Assembly (NCBI GenBank): GCA_017644005.1
Contig: JAEPMJ010000004.1
Location: 364,885 to 428,884, forward strand
Length of the DNA: 64,000 nt
Direction: 5' to 3'
Source: Rhizobiaceae bacterium
GTDB taxonomy: Bacteria > Pseudomonadota > Alphaproteobacteria > Rhizobiales > Rhizobiaceae
Shown: one piece after another, positions 34,357 through 43,888 of the stretch
Layout of the letters: every line of letters begins with the position of its first letter
How positions within the stretch are numbered: the first letter of the stretch is position 1
Made by a program: the position numbers and the translations under genes
Notes under the pieces: generated by a model
The model's input: only the letters and a program-made list of their open reading frames with translations
Told to the model about the DNA's origin: nothing
Database searches by the model: none

Positions 34357-36405
34357 CTATATATCCAACTGATCTGCGAATTCGGCATTTTCCTGAATGA
34401 AGCGGAAACGCAGCTCGGGCTTGGTGCCCATCAGCGCGTCGATGGTCGATTTCGTCTTTTCGATTTCGTCTTCCACCTTGATCTTCAGCAGCGTGCGCTT
34501 CGAAGGGTCCATCGTGGTTTCCTTGAGCTGCGCCGACATCATCTCGCCGAGGCCCTTGAAGCGGCCGATCTCGACCTTGCCGCGTCCGGTGAACTCGTCG
34601 CGCAGCAACTGGTCCTTGTGGGCATCGTCGCGAGCATACATCACCTTTCCGCCCTGGCTGATACGGTAGAGCGGTGGAACGGCCAGGTAGAGGTGATCGT
34701 TGGCGATCAGCTCCGGCATTTCCTTATAGAAGAAGGTGATCAGCAGCGAGGCGATATGGGCGCCATCGACATCGGCGTCGGTCATGATGATCACGCGGTC
34801 GTAGCGCAGGTCGTCCTCGCGATATCTTGAGCGCGTCCCGCAGCCGAGTGCCTGGATGATATCTGCGATCTGCTGATTGGCCGCGAGCTTGTCGGAGCCG
34901 GCGCTCGCGACATTCAGGATCTTGCCGCGCAGGGGGAGCACGGCCTGGCTGGCGCGGTTGCGTGCCTGTTTGGCGGAGCCGCCGGCGGAATCGCCTTCCA
35001 CGATGAAGATCTCGGCACCCGCCGCAGCGTTCTGGCTGCAGTCGGCCAGCTTGCCGGGCAGGCGCAACTTGCGCACTGCGCTTTTGCGACTGACTTCCTT
35101 TTCCTGGCGGCGCTTTAGGCGCTCCTCGGCGCGCGCAATCACCCAGTCGAGAAGCTTGGTCGCTTCCTGCGGATTGTCGGCAAGCCAGTGGTCGAAGGGG
35201 TCGCGCACCGCGTTTTCCACGATGCGCTGGGCTTCGGTGGTTGCGAGCCTGTCCTTCGTCTGGCCGACGAATTCCGGCTCGCGGATGAAAACCGAAAGCA
35301 TTCCTGCGGCCGAGATCATCACGTCTTCGGTGGTGACGATGGATGCCCGCTTGTTGCCGACGAGATCGGCATGTGCACGCAATCCGCGGGCCAGCGCATT
35401 GCGGAAACCCGCTTCATGGGTGCCGCCTTCGGGTGTCGGGATCGTGTTGCAGTAGGAGTTGATGAACCCGTCGCCACCGAACCAGGTGACGGCCCATTCC
35501 AGCGAGCCGTGGCCGCCTTGTTTTTCGCTTTTGCCGGCAAATGCCTCGCGGGTGACCTGGAAGTCGCCATTGAGCTGTTCGGCGAGATAGTCCTTGAGGC
35601 CGCCGGGAAAATGGAAGACGGCTTTTCCCGGCGTGTCGTCCTTCTCGCCGATCAATTCGGGTGCACAATTCCAGCGGATCTCTACGCCGCCGAACAGATA
35701 CGCCTTGGAACGAGCCATGCGGAACAGGCGCGCCGGCTCGAACCTGGCGCCTTTGCCGAAGATCTGTTCGTCCGGGAGGAAGCGGGTCCTGGTGCCGCGG
35801 CGGTTGTGAACTTCTCCAAGATCCTGAATCGGGCCGTCAGCCACGCCGCGCGCAAAACTCTGCCGCCACAGCCGGCGCCCGCGAGCAACCTCGACTTCAA
35901 GATGCGTCGACAGCGCGTTGACAACCGATACGCCGACGCCATGCAGTCCGCCTGAGGTTTCGTAGACCTTGGAGTCGAACTTTCCGCCCGCATGCAGGGT
36001 GGTCATGATCACTTCGAGCGCGGATTTGTCCTTGAACTTCGGGTGCGGGTCGACCGGAATGCCGCGGCCGTTGTCGGTCACCGTCAAATAACCTTCGGCG
36101 TCGAGTTCGACATCGATGAAGGTTGCATGTCCGGCAACAGCCTCGTCCATCGAGTTGTCGATGACTTCGGCGAAGAGGTGGTGCAATGCCTTTGAATCGG
36201 TGCCGCCGATATACATGCCGGGCCGCCGGCGGACGGGTTCAAGCCCTTCCAGCACCTCGATGTCGGCTGCGCTGTAATTTTCGCTACCATCCTTTTTCGA
36301 TTGCGGCTTCGCGGTGCGCGCAGCACTGACGATCGGATCACTCGGACGGCCCGCCGGCGTGGCCGGGTTTCCAATGGATGCAAAAAGGTCGTTGCTGTCT
36401 TCCAT
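34357..36405 (-). CDS. parE: DNA topoisomerase IV subunit B
   Basis: ParE is the ATPase subunit of the decatenase that separates daughter chromosomes. The 682-residue product has the GHKL ATPase (VIDNSMDEAVAGHATFIDVE, then DNGRGIPVDPHP and GGLHGVGVSVVNALS) and the TOPRIM domain (IVEGDSAGGSAKQARNR, then DADVDGAHI). The length favours ParE over the longer GyrB. A short, divergent N-terminal tail of about 40 residues precedes the ATPase. The parC gene is not in this window. Confidence 0.95.
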   Translation of the reverse strand: MEDSNDLFASIGNPATPAGRPSDPIVSAARTAKPQSKKDGSENYSAADIEVLEGLEPVRRRPGMYIGGTDSKALHHLFAEVIDNSMDEAVAGHATFIDVELDAEGYLTVTDNGRGIPVDPHPKFKDKSALEVIMTTLHAGGKFDSKVYETSGGLHGVGVSVVNALSTHLEVEVARGRRLWRQSFARGVADGPIQDLGEVHNRRGTRTRFLPDEQIFGKGARFEPARLFRMARSKAYLFGGVEIRWNCAPELIGEKDDTPGKAVFHFPGGLKDYLAEQLNGDFQVTREAFAGKSEKQGGHGSLEWAVTWFGGDGFINSYCNTIPTPEGGTHEAGFRNALARGLRAHADLVGNKRASIVTTEDVMISAAGMLSVFIREPEFVGQTKDRLATTEAQRIVENAVRDPFDHWLADNPQEATKLLDWVIARAEERLKRRQEKEVSRKSAVRKLRLPGKLADCSQNAAAGAEIFIVEGDSAGGSAKQARNRASQAVLPLRGKILNVASAGSDKLAANQQIADIIQALGCGTRSRYREDDLRYDRVIIMTDADVDGAHIASLLITFFYKEMPELIANDHLYLAVPPLYRISQGGKVMYARDDAHKDQLLRDEFTGRGKVEIGRFKGLGEMMSAQLKETTMDPSKRTLLKIKVEDEIEKTKSTIDALMGTKPELRFRFIQENAEFADQLDI

Positions 36406-36546
36406 GAGATCCAGTTCGTGTCGCGAATCACCGAATAGTGTGCCACGCGTCCGCCGCCGAAGCGAGCAAGCGCGGGCTGGAGTTCGCTCTCTGTTCCATC
36501 AAGTTTTCAGCAATTGCAAGGCCATTGCAGCGGAAGGGAGCAACAC

Positions 36547-36678
36547 GTGGCTTCCCATGACCAACCGTTTGCTGTGATTGCGCCGGCTGCGGCTCACGCG
36601 TTGCGCCGCAAGACTGCGAAAAAGCCGCTTCTGGAGGCGCGCGACGGCGGCTCGACCGCCGCCGCGCAATTCAATTAG
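36547..36678 (+). CDS. Probable small basic protein, 43 residues
   Basis: A GTG-started frame has GGGAG about eight bases upstream and about 70 percent G/C at third codon positions, in keeping with real genes here. The product is rich in Ala and basic residues ([20 protein letters not shown]). It is divergent from parE and ends overlapping the gcvP stop tail-to-tail. I recognise no family. It is too short to be sure of, and could be chance. Confidence 0.35.
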   Translation: MASHDQPFAVIAPAAAHALRRKTAKKPLLEARDGGSTAAAQFN

Positions 36679-39479
36679 CTGGCCAGCGCCTCGATCGGCG
36701 GGCAAGTGCAGACGAGGTTTCTATCGCCGGCGACGTTGTCGATGCGCGAGACCGGCGGCCAGTATTTGGCGGCCTCCGCCGTGTGGGCGTTGGGAAATGC
36801 CGCGACTTGCCGTGAATAGGGATGGCTCCAGTCGTCTGCCAGCGCATCAGCTGCGGTATGCGGCGCATTGCGAAGCGGATTGTCGTCTTGCGGCCATTCG
36901 CCCGATGCGATCCTGGCCGCTTCGTCGGCAATGGCGATCATTGCGTCGCAGAAGCGATCCAGTTCGTCCTTGGGTTCGGATTCCGTCGGTTCCACCATCA
37001 GCGTGCCGGCAACAGGCCACGACATGGTTGGCGCATGGAAGCCGTAGTCGATCAGCCGCTTGGCGATGTCTTCGACGGTGACGCCGGCGCTGTCCTTCAG
37101 AACCCGCGTATCCAGAATGCACTCATGTGCAACGCGGTTGTTGCGACCCTGATACAGTACAGGGTAGTGCGACTTCAGTCGCTCCGCCACATAGTTGGCT
37201 GACAAAATGGCCATCTCAGTAGCGTTCTTCAGGCCGTCCGCGCCCATCATGCGGATATACATCCAGGTGATCGGCAAGATCGACGCACTGCCGAACGGGG
37301 CCGCCGCCACCGCGCCGTCCGAACCAAGCTCGACATGGCCGGGCAGGTAGGGGGCCAGATGCGATTTCACACCAATCGGGCCAATGCCGGGACCACCGCC
37401 GCCGTGCGGGATACAGAAGGTCTTGTGCAGGTTCATGTGGCAAACATCGGCGCCGAGATCACCGGGGCGCGCAAGCCCAACCAGCGCGTTCAGATTGGCG
37501 CCGTCGAGATAGACCTGTCCGCCATGTTCATGGATGACGGCACACATGTCGCGCACGCCTTCCTCGAACACGCCGTGGGTTGACGGGTAGGTAATCATAA
37601 GGGCCGCCAATCTGTCGGCATGTTCGGCGGCCTTCGCCTTCAGATCCTCGACATCGATGTCGCCGCTGTCGGTGCATTTCACCACCACGACGTCGAGCCC
37701 GGCCATCGAGGCGCTGGCAGGGTTGGTGCCATGCGCGGAGGAGGGGATCAGGCAGATAGTGCGGTTCTCGCCGCCATTTGCCCTATGCCAGTCGCGGATG
37801 GCGAGCAGGCCGGCATATTCGCCCTGGCTGCCCGCGTTTGGCTGCAATGACACGGCATCGAAACCGGTGATCTCGCCAAGCCAGTTTTCCAGTTGACTTG
37901 CCATCTTGCGGTATCCAGCGGCATGTTCGGCCGGCGCGAAGGGATGCAGATTGGCGACCGTCGGCCAGCTCACCGGCTGCATCTCGGCCGCCGCGTTGAG
38001 CTTCATCGTGCAAGAGCCGAGCGGGATCATGGCGCGGTCGAGCGCCAGATCCTTGTCGGCCAGCCGGCGCAGGAAACGCATCATGCCGGTCTCAGACCGG
38101 TTCTGGTGGAACACCGGCTGGGTCATGAAGTGCGCCGTATCGCGCGGTTTGCCGGGCAGGGCACTTGCGGCTTCAACCTGTGCTGACGCGCCGAAAAGTT
38201 CGCACAGAGCCTCCAGATCGTCTTCGGTCGAGGTCTCGTCGAAGGTGACGCCGAGGCGGTTGTTGTCGGGCACGCGCAGCAGGCGGCCCGATTTCTCGGC
38301 GGCCTCGGCAATCGCTTTTGCCTTGCCGGGAACCGTTGCGGTCACCGTGTCGAAGCGCTGGTCCCCCGCCACCTCAACACCTGCGTTGGCCAGTGCCGCG
38401 GCGAAGCGTGCGGTCAGCGCGTGGACGTCTCCCGCAATGCGCTGCAGTCCCTCCGGGCCGTGCCAGATCGCGTAGGCTGCGGCCATGTTGGCGAGCAGCG
38501 CCTGTGCGGTGCAAATGTTGGATGTCGCCTTGTCGCGGCGGATGTGCTGTTCGCGCGTCTGCAGCGCAAGGCGATAGCCGGGGCGTCCATGCGCATCGAC
38601 CGACTGACCGACGAGGCGGCCGGGCATCAGCCGGGTCAGCCGCTCGGAAACGGCGCAGTAGGCCGCGTGCGGACCTCCATATCCCATCGGAACGCCGAAA
38701 CGCTGCATCGACCCGACAGCTATTTCCGCGCCATGCTCCGAAGGTGGATTCATCAGAGTGAGCGCCAGCGGGTCGGCAACGAATACGACGATCACGTCAA
38801 CTGCCTTTGCCGCGCTGATCAGGTCAGCGTGATCGGAATAGACGCCGTTGGTGTCCGGCCAGGGCACAAACAGCGCGGTGGCGGTTTCATCGACGTTGCC
38901 AGTGTCGATCGAAATGCCGAGCGGTTCGGCGCGTGTTCTCAACACATCTACAGTCTGCGGGTGAAGTTCGCCCGCGAGCACGATGCGGTTGCGTTTGCCC
39001 CGATGATGGCGCCAAGCGATACCCATCGCCTCAGCCGCTGCAGTCGCCTCGTCGAGCAGAGACGCGGATGCGACGGGCAGGCCGGTCAACTCGGCTACCA
39101 GCGTCTGAAAATGGAACAGCATTTCCAGACGCCCCTGGCTGATTTCGGACTGATAAGGCGTGTAGGCCGTGTACCAGGCCGGGTTCTCGAACAGGTTGCG
39201 GAGGATAACCGGCGGCACATGCACGCCGTGATAACCGGCACCGATGAAGCTCTTCGACAGTCTGTTTTCGGCCATAATTGCCGAAAGCTCGGCCAGTGCG
39301 TCAGCCTCGGATGCCGCGTTGGGCAAGTCGAGCGGCCGATCGAGCCGGATCGATTTCGGCACGGTCTGGCCGATCAGCGCGTCGAGCGAAGTCATGCCGA
39401 GCGTGTTCAGCATGGCGCGCGTGTCCTGCGGACCGGGACCGATATGGCGGCTGGCGAAGGGAAGTGATGGTGCGGTCAT
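36675..39479 (-). CDS. gcvP: Glycine dehydrogenase (decarboxylating), P protein
   Basis: The P protein removes CO2 from glycine with PLP and passes aminomethyl to the lipoyl arm of H protein. This is the single-chain dimer-fused form, 934 residues, with the two aminotransferase-like halves. The N half starts [17 protein letters not shown] and includes [20 protein letters not shown]. The C half contains the PLP lysine in [19 protein letters not shown] and the tail [13 protein letters not shown]. It lies ten bases after gcvH and is the last gene of gcvTHP. Confidence 0.98.
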   Translation of the reverse strand: MTAPSLPFASRHIGPGPQDTRAMLNTLGMTSLDALIGQTVPKSIRLDRPLDLPNAASEADALAELSAIMAENRLSKSFIGAGYHGVHVPPVILRNLFENPAWYTAYTPYQSEISQGRLEMLFHFQTLVAELTGLPVASASLLDEATAAAEAMGIAWRHHRGKRNRIVLAGELHPQTVDVLRTRAEPLGISIDTGNVDETATALFVPWPDTNGVYSDHADLISAAKAVDVIVVFVADPLALTLMNPPSEHGAEIAVGSMQRFGVPMGYGGPHAAYCAVSERLTRLMPGRLVGQSVDAHGRPGYRLALQTREQHIRRDKATSNICTAQALLANMAAAYAIWHGPEGLQRIAGDVHALTARFAAALANAGVEVAGDQRFDTVTATVPGKAKAIAEAAEKSGRLLRVPDNNRLGVTFDETSTEDDLEALCELFGASAQVEAASALPGKPRDTAHFMTQPVFHQNRSETGMMRFLRRLADKDLALDRAMIPLGSCTMKLNAAAEMQPVSWPTVANLHPFAPAEHAAGYRKMASQLENWLGEITGFDAVSLQPNAGSQGEYAGLLAIRDWHRANGGENRTICLIPSSAHGTNPASASMAGLDVVVVKCTDSGDIDVEDLKAKAAEHADRLAALMITYPSTHGVFEEGVRDMCAVIHEHGGQVYLDGANLNALVGLARPGDLGADVCHMNLHKTFCIPHGGGGPGIGPIGVKSHLAPYLPGHVELGSDGAVAAAPFGSASILPITWMYIRMMGADGLKNATEMAILSANYVAERLKSHYPVLYQGRNNRVAHECILDTRVLKDSAGVTVEDIAKRLIDYGFHAPTMSWPVAGTLMVEPTESEPKDELDRFCDAMIAIADEAARIASGEWPQDDNPLRNAPHTAADALADDWSHPYSRQVAAFPNAHTAEAAKYWPPVSRIDNVAGDRNLVCTCPPIEALAS

Positions 39480-39489
39480 CGTGAGTGCC

Positions 39490-39858
39490 TCAGCCTATCA
39501 ATGCCTGGTAGCCGGCCTCGTCCATGAGGCCTTCGAGCTGCGATTCGTCGGCGAGTTTCATCTTCCAGAGCCAACCGTCGCCGGTTGCCGCCGAATTCAC
39601 CAGAGCGGGATCGTCATTCAGCTTTTCATTGATTGCCGTCACCTCGCCGTCGACGGGCGCGTAAACGTCGGAAGCGGCCTTGACCGACTCCACCACAACG
39701 GCGGCATCGCCCTTGGAGAGGCTCTTGCCGGCCTCCGGCAGCTCGACAAAGACGAGGTCGCCGAGCTGTTCCTGTGCGTAGTCGGTGATGCCGACGGTTG
39801 CGACGCCGTTGTCGACGCTGATCCATTCATGGTCGTCAGTGTAATAGACAGTGGCCAT
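39490..39858 (-). CDS. gcvH: Glycine cleavage H protein
   Basis: The H protein carries aminomethyl on its lipoyl lysine between P and T proteins. The 122-residue product has the lipoyl domain core [39 protein letters not shown], and lipoyl Lys60 in [18 protein letters not shown]. It lies five bases after gcvT, so the three genes are cotranscribed. Confidence 0.98.
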   Translation of the reverse strand: MATVYYTDDHEWISVDNGVATVGITDYAQEQLGDLVFVELPEAGKSLSKGDAAVVVESVKAASDVYAPVDGEVTAINEKLNDDPALVNSAATGDGWLWKMKLADESQLEGLMDEAGYQALIG

Positions 39859-39863
39859 AAGGC

Positions 39864-40967
39864 TTATCCTTTGCGGTAGCGGTGTGGGGTGAAGGGAAGC
39901 GAATGAATGCGGACCGGGATGCGGTTGCCGCGCACCTCGGCAAACAGCTCCGCCTCGGATTTGATGAGATCTGTAGCGACGTAGCCCATCGCGACCGGTG
40001 CGCCGGCTGAGGGGCCGAAGCCGCCTGAGGTGATCTGGCCCGCGGCTGCGCCGTTAGCATCGACAAGCGGCGTACCGGCACGAACGGGCTGCCTGCCTTC
40101 CGGCATCAAGCCGACGCGTTTGCGTGCGGCACCAGCTGCGCGCGCGGCCACGAGAGCCTGCGAGCCGACATAGGGGCCGCCATCGCGCAGTTCCTTAGGT
40201 ATCGCCCACAGAAGTGCCGCATCGACCGGCGTGGTGTCAGGGCCAATATCCTGACCGTGCAGGCAAAGCCCGGCCTCAAGCCGCAAGCTGTCGCGGGCAG
40301 CGAGCCCGATCCACATTACGCGCTCGTCGGCGAGCAGCTTTTCGGCAAGCTGTCCAGCATCGGCCGCCGGCAGGGCGAGCTCGAACCCGTCTTCGCCGGT
40401 GTAGCCGGAGCGGCTCGTAAACCAGCCGTCGCGGGGTTCGAATCCTTGCATAAAATAAAGATGCGAAAGATCGATGCCGCATGCTTTCAGCACAGCCTCC
40501 GACTCCGGTCCCTGCAGCGCCAGAAATACACGGTCGAGCGGTGCGATCGTGCAGTCGTGGCCCTTCGCCAGTGCGCGCAGATGCGCTTCGTCGCTGTCGG
40601 CGTTTCCGGCGTTGGCGACGACCTTGAAGCGGTCGGCGCCAAGACGGGTGACAATCAGGTCATCCAGTATCCCGGCAGCTTCATTCAGGAGCAGTGTGAG
40701 CTTCGACTGACCTGTCGAAAGCTGCCCTGGATCGAGCGGACAAGCCCGCGCCAATACCCCTTCCGCATCGGGGCCTGCGACATCGAACAACCGCATATGC
40801 GATATGTCGAACAGACCTGCATGTTCGCGCGTGTGAAGGTGTTCCTTCATAACGCCGGCCGGATAGGTGATTGGCATCGACCAGCCGGCAAACCCGCCAA
40901 AGCGCGCGCCAGCACTCTCATGCAAATTCTTAAGGGGTAACTGTTTCAGTTCGCCCGTGTCTCCCAT
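39864..40967 (-). CDS. gcvT: Aminomethyltransferase, glycine cleavage T protein
   Basis: The T protein transfers the one-carbon unit to tetrahydrofolate and frees ammonia. The 367-residue product has the folate fold [20 protein letters not shown], then [24 protein letters not shown], and a C-terminal barrel ([13 protein letters not shown]). The ATG at 40967 (MGDTGELKQ) has GGAGG four bases upstream; the ATG seven codons earlier sits over that site. It follows the glycine riboswitch directly. Confidence 0.97.
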   Translation of the reverse strand: MGDTGELKQLPLKNLHESAGARFGGFAGWSMPITYPAGVMKEHLHTREHAGLFDISHMRLFDVAGPDAEGVLARACPLDPGQLSTGQSKLTLLLNEAAGILDDLIVTRLGADRFKVVANAGNADSDEAHLRALAKGHDCTIAPLDRVFLALQGPESEAVLKACGIDLSHLYFMQGFEPRDGWFTSRSGYTGEDGFELALPAADAGQLAEKLLADERVMWIGLAARDSLRLEAGLCLHGQDIGPDTTPVDAALLWAIPKELRDGGPYVGSQALVAARAAGAARKRVGLMPEGRQPVRAGTPLVDANGAAAGQITSGGFGPSAGAPVAMGYVATDLIKSEAELFAEVRGNRIPVRIHSLPFTPHRYRKG

Positions 40968-41013
40968 AGGTCCTCCAGACAAGCGCACGCAATTCTGCTT
41001 TCGCAGCGTTTCG

Positions 41014-41205
41014 TGCCCCTCTGTCTGAAGCCTGAGAGACTCGCGCAGCCGGAACTCTGTCGACTGCGCTTACACCTTCGGCGCGGGGCGGGCGCCCCGA
41101 CTTTCCAGAGTGTCGTTACCAGGCCGCGGTACGTTTGCCTGAGAGATTTCGGGCGATTTCCCCTTCGGCGGCAGCCTGCGCTGCTCTCTCCCGCGGATCG
41201 GCAGG
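41014..41205 (-). promoter_or_regulatory. Tandem glycine riboswitch of gcvTHP
   Basis: On the minus strand, two glycine aptamers sit head to tail in the gcvT leader. The first has GCGGGAGAGAGC, the GCCGAAGGGG core and CTCTCAGGC. The second has GCCGAAGGTGTAAGC, CTCTCAGGC and a closing ACAGAGGGG. The segment CTGGTAACGACACTCTGGA joins them. Glycine binding is known to turn on gcv expression in many bacteria. The expression platform lies in the 46 bases between the second aptamer and gcvT. Confidence 0.93.
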
Positions 41206-41257
41206 ATCGTTTGGATCCTCGACGTCGGCGACGCTAGCCTAACGCGCCACCTTTGTC

Positions 41258-41283
41258 ACCTGTCATGTTAAGTCATGCCAGGT
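41258..41283. promoter_or_regulatory. Near-perfect inverted repeat between XRE gene and gcv riboswitch
   Basis: ACCTGTCATG and CATGCCAGGT (one mismatch in ten) flank a 6-base centre. It lies 53 bases upstream of the riboswitch, where the gcv promoter should be, and 17 bases past the XRE gene stop. This would suit an operator for a dimeric regulator, but it has no T tract and so is unlikely to be a terminator. No experimental match is known to me. Confidence 0.4.
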
Positions 41284-41300
41284 CTGGCGTTTTTCACGCG

Positions 41301-41684
41301 TCAGGCACTGGAGGTGAGACGCTGCATGTCCCGCTCGATCTTGGCGGCGACCTTGGCCGATTCGCTTTGCAGCCGGCGCAGGCGCTCGAGCTGAAGCGAT
41401 ACGGATTTGTAGAGTTCGGCGTTGCTTTCGTCGCTCGGGCCGGAACCAACTCCGTGCAGCAGCCAGGACAGGCTCACATCAAGCACACCCGCCAGCATCG
41501 AGAGACGATTGGCGCGCGGCTGCGAGCGGTCGTTTTCCCACGCCTGCACCGTTGAAGCCTGAACGCCGAGGCGCCGCGCAAGTTCCGCAAGCGAAAGGCC
41601 TGCAGCGTCGCGGGCGCGCAACATGCGGCCGCCCATCGTGTCGTTATCGGGGACGTCAGAATAGATCGTGGCGGTGTCGGACAC
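41301..41684 (-). CDS. XRE-family transcriptional regulator
   Basis: The 127-residue product has a Cro/CI helix-turn-helix at about 18-75 (GGRMLRARDAAGLSLAELAR, then VQASTVQAWENDRSQPRA) and a C-terminal helix with heptads (about 90-125) likely for oligomerising. The GTG at 41684 is chosen because AAGGAG sits nine bases upstream; the longer frame has no ribosome-binding site. It ends beside the gcv promoter region and the 41258-41283 inverted repeat. A role in gcv control is possible but not shown. Confidence 0.88.
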   Translation of the reverse strand: MSDTATIYSDVPDNDTMGGRMLRARDAAGLSLAELARRLGVQASTVQAWENDRSQPRANRLSMLAGVLDVSLSWLLHGVGSGPSDESNAELYKSVSLQLERLRRLQSESAKVAAKIERDMQRLTSSA

Positions 41685-41953
41685 CGTGAAACGCTCCTTG
41701 TTGAGTGGATTGTTCGCCGAGGCGTTGAAACCCAAAAATGGCTTACCGCGGCGTCAGAAGCAAGAGCTGCACCCGTAAAAGAGAGAATCGTTACGAATTG
41801 CGCTAGCGTATTGTCATATCGATATTTGTCGGGCGCATTGATCTTCACCAATGTGACCCGAGGCCACGGCGAATACTGTCGCAGCCTGTCACGGGAGACG
41901 ATTTTTCGCGCCGAAGCCGCCTCCGATCGGGCCTCCGAAATGGCCGGCCGCAA

Positions 41954-42421
41954 TCAGGCGCGCAGAGCGCGCCGCACGAGCTGGTCGAGCGCCGACAGAA
42001 ACGCTGACCGGTCGCGGGCCGAGAAGCCCGGATTATAGCCCTTGATCTCACCCGTCTCGCGCAGATGCTGCTTGAGGTCACGCATCGCGACCGCCATGCC
42101 GATGCTTTCTTCGGTGAAAAGGCGACCGGTAGGAGCAATCGCAGTCGCCTTTCTCTCGACAGCGCGTGCAGCGAGCGGCACGTCCGAGGTGACGACTATG
42201 TCGCCTGGTTGCAACTGCTCCACGATCCAGTCGTCAGCCGCGTCGGCGCTCTTTTGAACAACCACGTGCCGCACCATCGGATCGCGGGAAGGACGCAAGC
42301 CGCCATTTGATACGAATGTGACGACGATGTCGTGACGGGCGGCGACGCGCATGCTCTCGTCTTTCACCGGGCAGGCGTCGGCGTCGACGTAAAGGACAGG
42401 TGTTTTAGGCGGCAACTGCAA
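41954..42421 (-). CDS. YaiI/YqxD family protein (UPF0178, DUF188)
   Basis: The product of about 155 residues carries the family signatures VLYVDADACPVKDESMRVA, DAADDWIVEQLQPGDIVVT and SDVPLAARAVERKAT. The family has a PIN-like fold with conserved acidic residues (DADACPVK), and a nuclease role has been proposed but not proven. The start is a TTG at 42421, nine bases after GGA; TTG at 42415 is an alternative. The start lies inside the end of the small upstream frame, so the two may be translated together. Confidence 0.87.
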   Translation of the reverse strand: MQLPPKTPVLYVDADACPVKDESMRVAARHDIVVTFVSNGGLRPSRDPMVRHVVVQKSADAADDWIVEQLQPGDIVVTSDVPLAARAVERKATAIAPTGRLFTEESIGMAVAMRDLKQHLRETGEIKGYNPGFSARDRSAFLSALDQLVRRALRA

Positions 42422-42563
42422 TCTCGTATTCCAGGATTTCCAGCCGTTCGGCCACCGGTGCCAGCGGTAGTTCGACCAGGTCGACGAACAAGTTTTCGCC
42501 AGCACTGATCACACTGTGTGTCTCCTGGACGATGTCGGGAACAGTGCGTAGCGCGCGGGGCAC
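42405..42563 (-). CDS. Probable small protein, 35-52 residues, between frmA and yaiI-like gene
   Basis: The frame ends in TAA at 42405-42407, just inside the YaiI-like start. Its C-terminal 35 residues look like real protein (ENLFVDLVELPLAPVAERLE), with about two thirds G/C at third positions. Two starts are possible: GTG at 42512, with AGGAG nine bases upstream, or GTG at 42563 with a weak site. I favour 42512 for the start but give the outer limit. I recognise no family. Overlap with the next gene suggests translational coupling. Confidence 0.45.
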   Translation of the reverse strand: MPRALRTVPDIVQETHSVISAGENLFVDLVELPLAPVAERLEILEYEIAVAA

Positions 42564-42599
42564 GCGACATACCCGGCTGCTCGGGCCGAGTGTATTTTC

Positions 42600-43727
42600 T
42601 CAGTAGACGACGACGCTACGGATACTCTCACCTGCATGCATCAGATCAAATCCCTTGTTGATCTCGTCGAGTGAAAGGGTGTGCGTGATCATCGGGTCGA
42701 TGTCGATCTTGCCGGCCATGTACCAGTCGACGATTTTCGGAACGTCAGTGCGTCCGCGGGCGCCGCCGAAGGCCGTGCCTTTCCAGATCCGCCCGGTAAC
42801 CAGCTGGAAGGGGCGGGTTGAAATCTCCTGGCCCGCGCCCGCGACTCCGATGATGATCGATTCGCCCCAGCCGCGGTGGGCGCTCTCCAGCGCGTCGCGC
42901 ATCACCTTCACATTGCCCGTGCAATCGAATGTGTAGTCCGCGCCGCCGATCTGGTCTGCGCCGCGCTTGGTCATATCCACGAGGTGGGGCACAAGATCGC
43001 CGCCGACATCCTTGGGATTGACAAAGTGAGTCATTCCAAAACGTTCGCCCCATTCCTTCCTGGAATTGTTGATGTCGACGCCGATGATCATGTCGGCGCC
43101 GGCGAGCCGGAGACCCTGAATGACGTTGAGGCCAATGCCGCCCAGGCCGAAAACGATTGCAGTTGCGCCGGGTGTCACCTTGGCGGTGTTGAGCACGGCG
43201 CCGACGCCGGTCGTCACACCGCAGCCGATATAGCAGATCTTGTCGAAGGGGGCTTCGGGATCGACCTTGGCCAGCGCGATTTCCGGCAACACCGTGTGAT
43301 TGGCGAAGGTCGAGCAGCCCATATAGTGGAAGAGCTTGTCCTTGCCGATCGAGAAGCGGCTCGTGCCGTCCGGCATCAACCCCTGACCCTGGGTGGCTCG
43401 GATCGCGGTGCACAGATTCGTCTTGCGCGACAGGCAAGACGGGCAGGTGCGGCATTCCGGCGTATAGAGCGGGATGACGTGATCGCCCTTCCTCACGCTG
43501 GTGACACCCGCTCCGACATCTACCACCACGCCTGCGCCCTCATGCCCCAGGATCGCGGGGAAAATGCCTTCAGGGTCAGCGCCCGACAGCGTGAACTCAT
43601 CGGTATGGCAGATGCCCGTCGCCTTGATCTCAACCAACACCTCGCCTTCGCGCGGGCCTTCCAGGTCGACTTCCATGACTTCCAGCGGCTTGCCGGCGGC
43701 GAACGCAACGGCGGCACGTGTCTTCAT
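42600..43727 (-). CDS. frmA: S-(hydroxymethyl)glutathione dehydrogenase / class III alcohol dehydrogenase
   Basis: The enzyme oxidises the glutathione adduct of formaldehyde to S-formylglutathione. The 375-residue product has the zinc-binding [19 protein letters not shown] and [12 protein letters not shown], the structural zinc set C-x-x-C (ECRTCPSC, then KTNLC), and NAD-binding [20 protein letters not shown]. The ATG at 43727 (MKTRAAVAF) has GGAGGG eight bases upstream. No S-formylglutathione hydrolase gene is beside it. It would serve to detoxify formaldehyde from sarcosine oxidation. It is divergent from pccA. Confidence 0.95.
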   Translation of the reverse strand: MKTRAAVAFAAGKPLEVMEVDLEGPREGEVLVEIKATGICHTDEFTLSGADPEGIFPAILGHEGAGVVVDVGAGVTSVRKGDHVIPLYTPECRTCPSCLSRKTNLCTAIRATQGQGLMPDGTSRFSIGKDKLFHYMGCSTFANHTVLPEIALAKVDPEAPFDKICYIGCGVTTGVGAVLNTAKVTPGATAIVFGLGGIGLNVIQGLRLAGADMIIGVDINNSRKEWGERFGMTHFVNPKDVGGDLVPHLVDMTKRGADQIGGADYTFDCTGNVKVMRDALESAHRGWGESIIIGVAGAGQEISTRPFQLVTGRIWKGTAFGGARGRTDVPKIVDWYMAGKIDIDPMITHTLSLDEINKGFDLMHAGESIRSVVVY

Positions 43728-43888
43728 CGTCTGAAACCCTCCCGAACGATCGGGGCGCACGGTTTCAGCTTTCGCCCCGGCGATCAAGCCTTCGCTAATC
43801 GATTTGACTGCCGCACTTCGCCGGAGTGACCTTGACGGCTCAATGCGGGTCCATAATACGAAGACGCTTCCGGAGGATCGCCTTTTCG

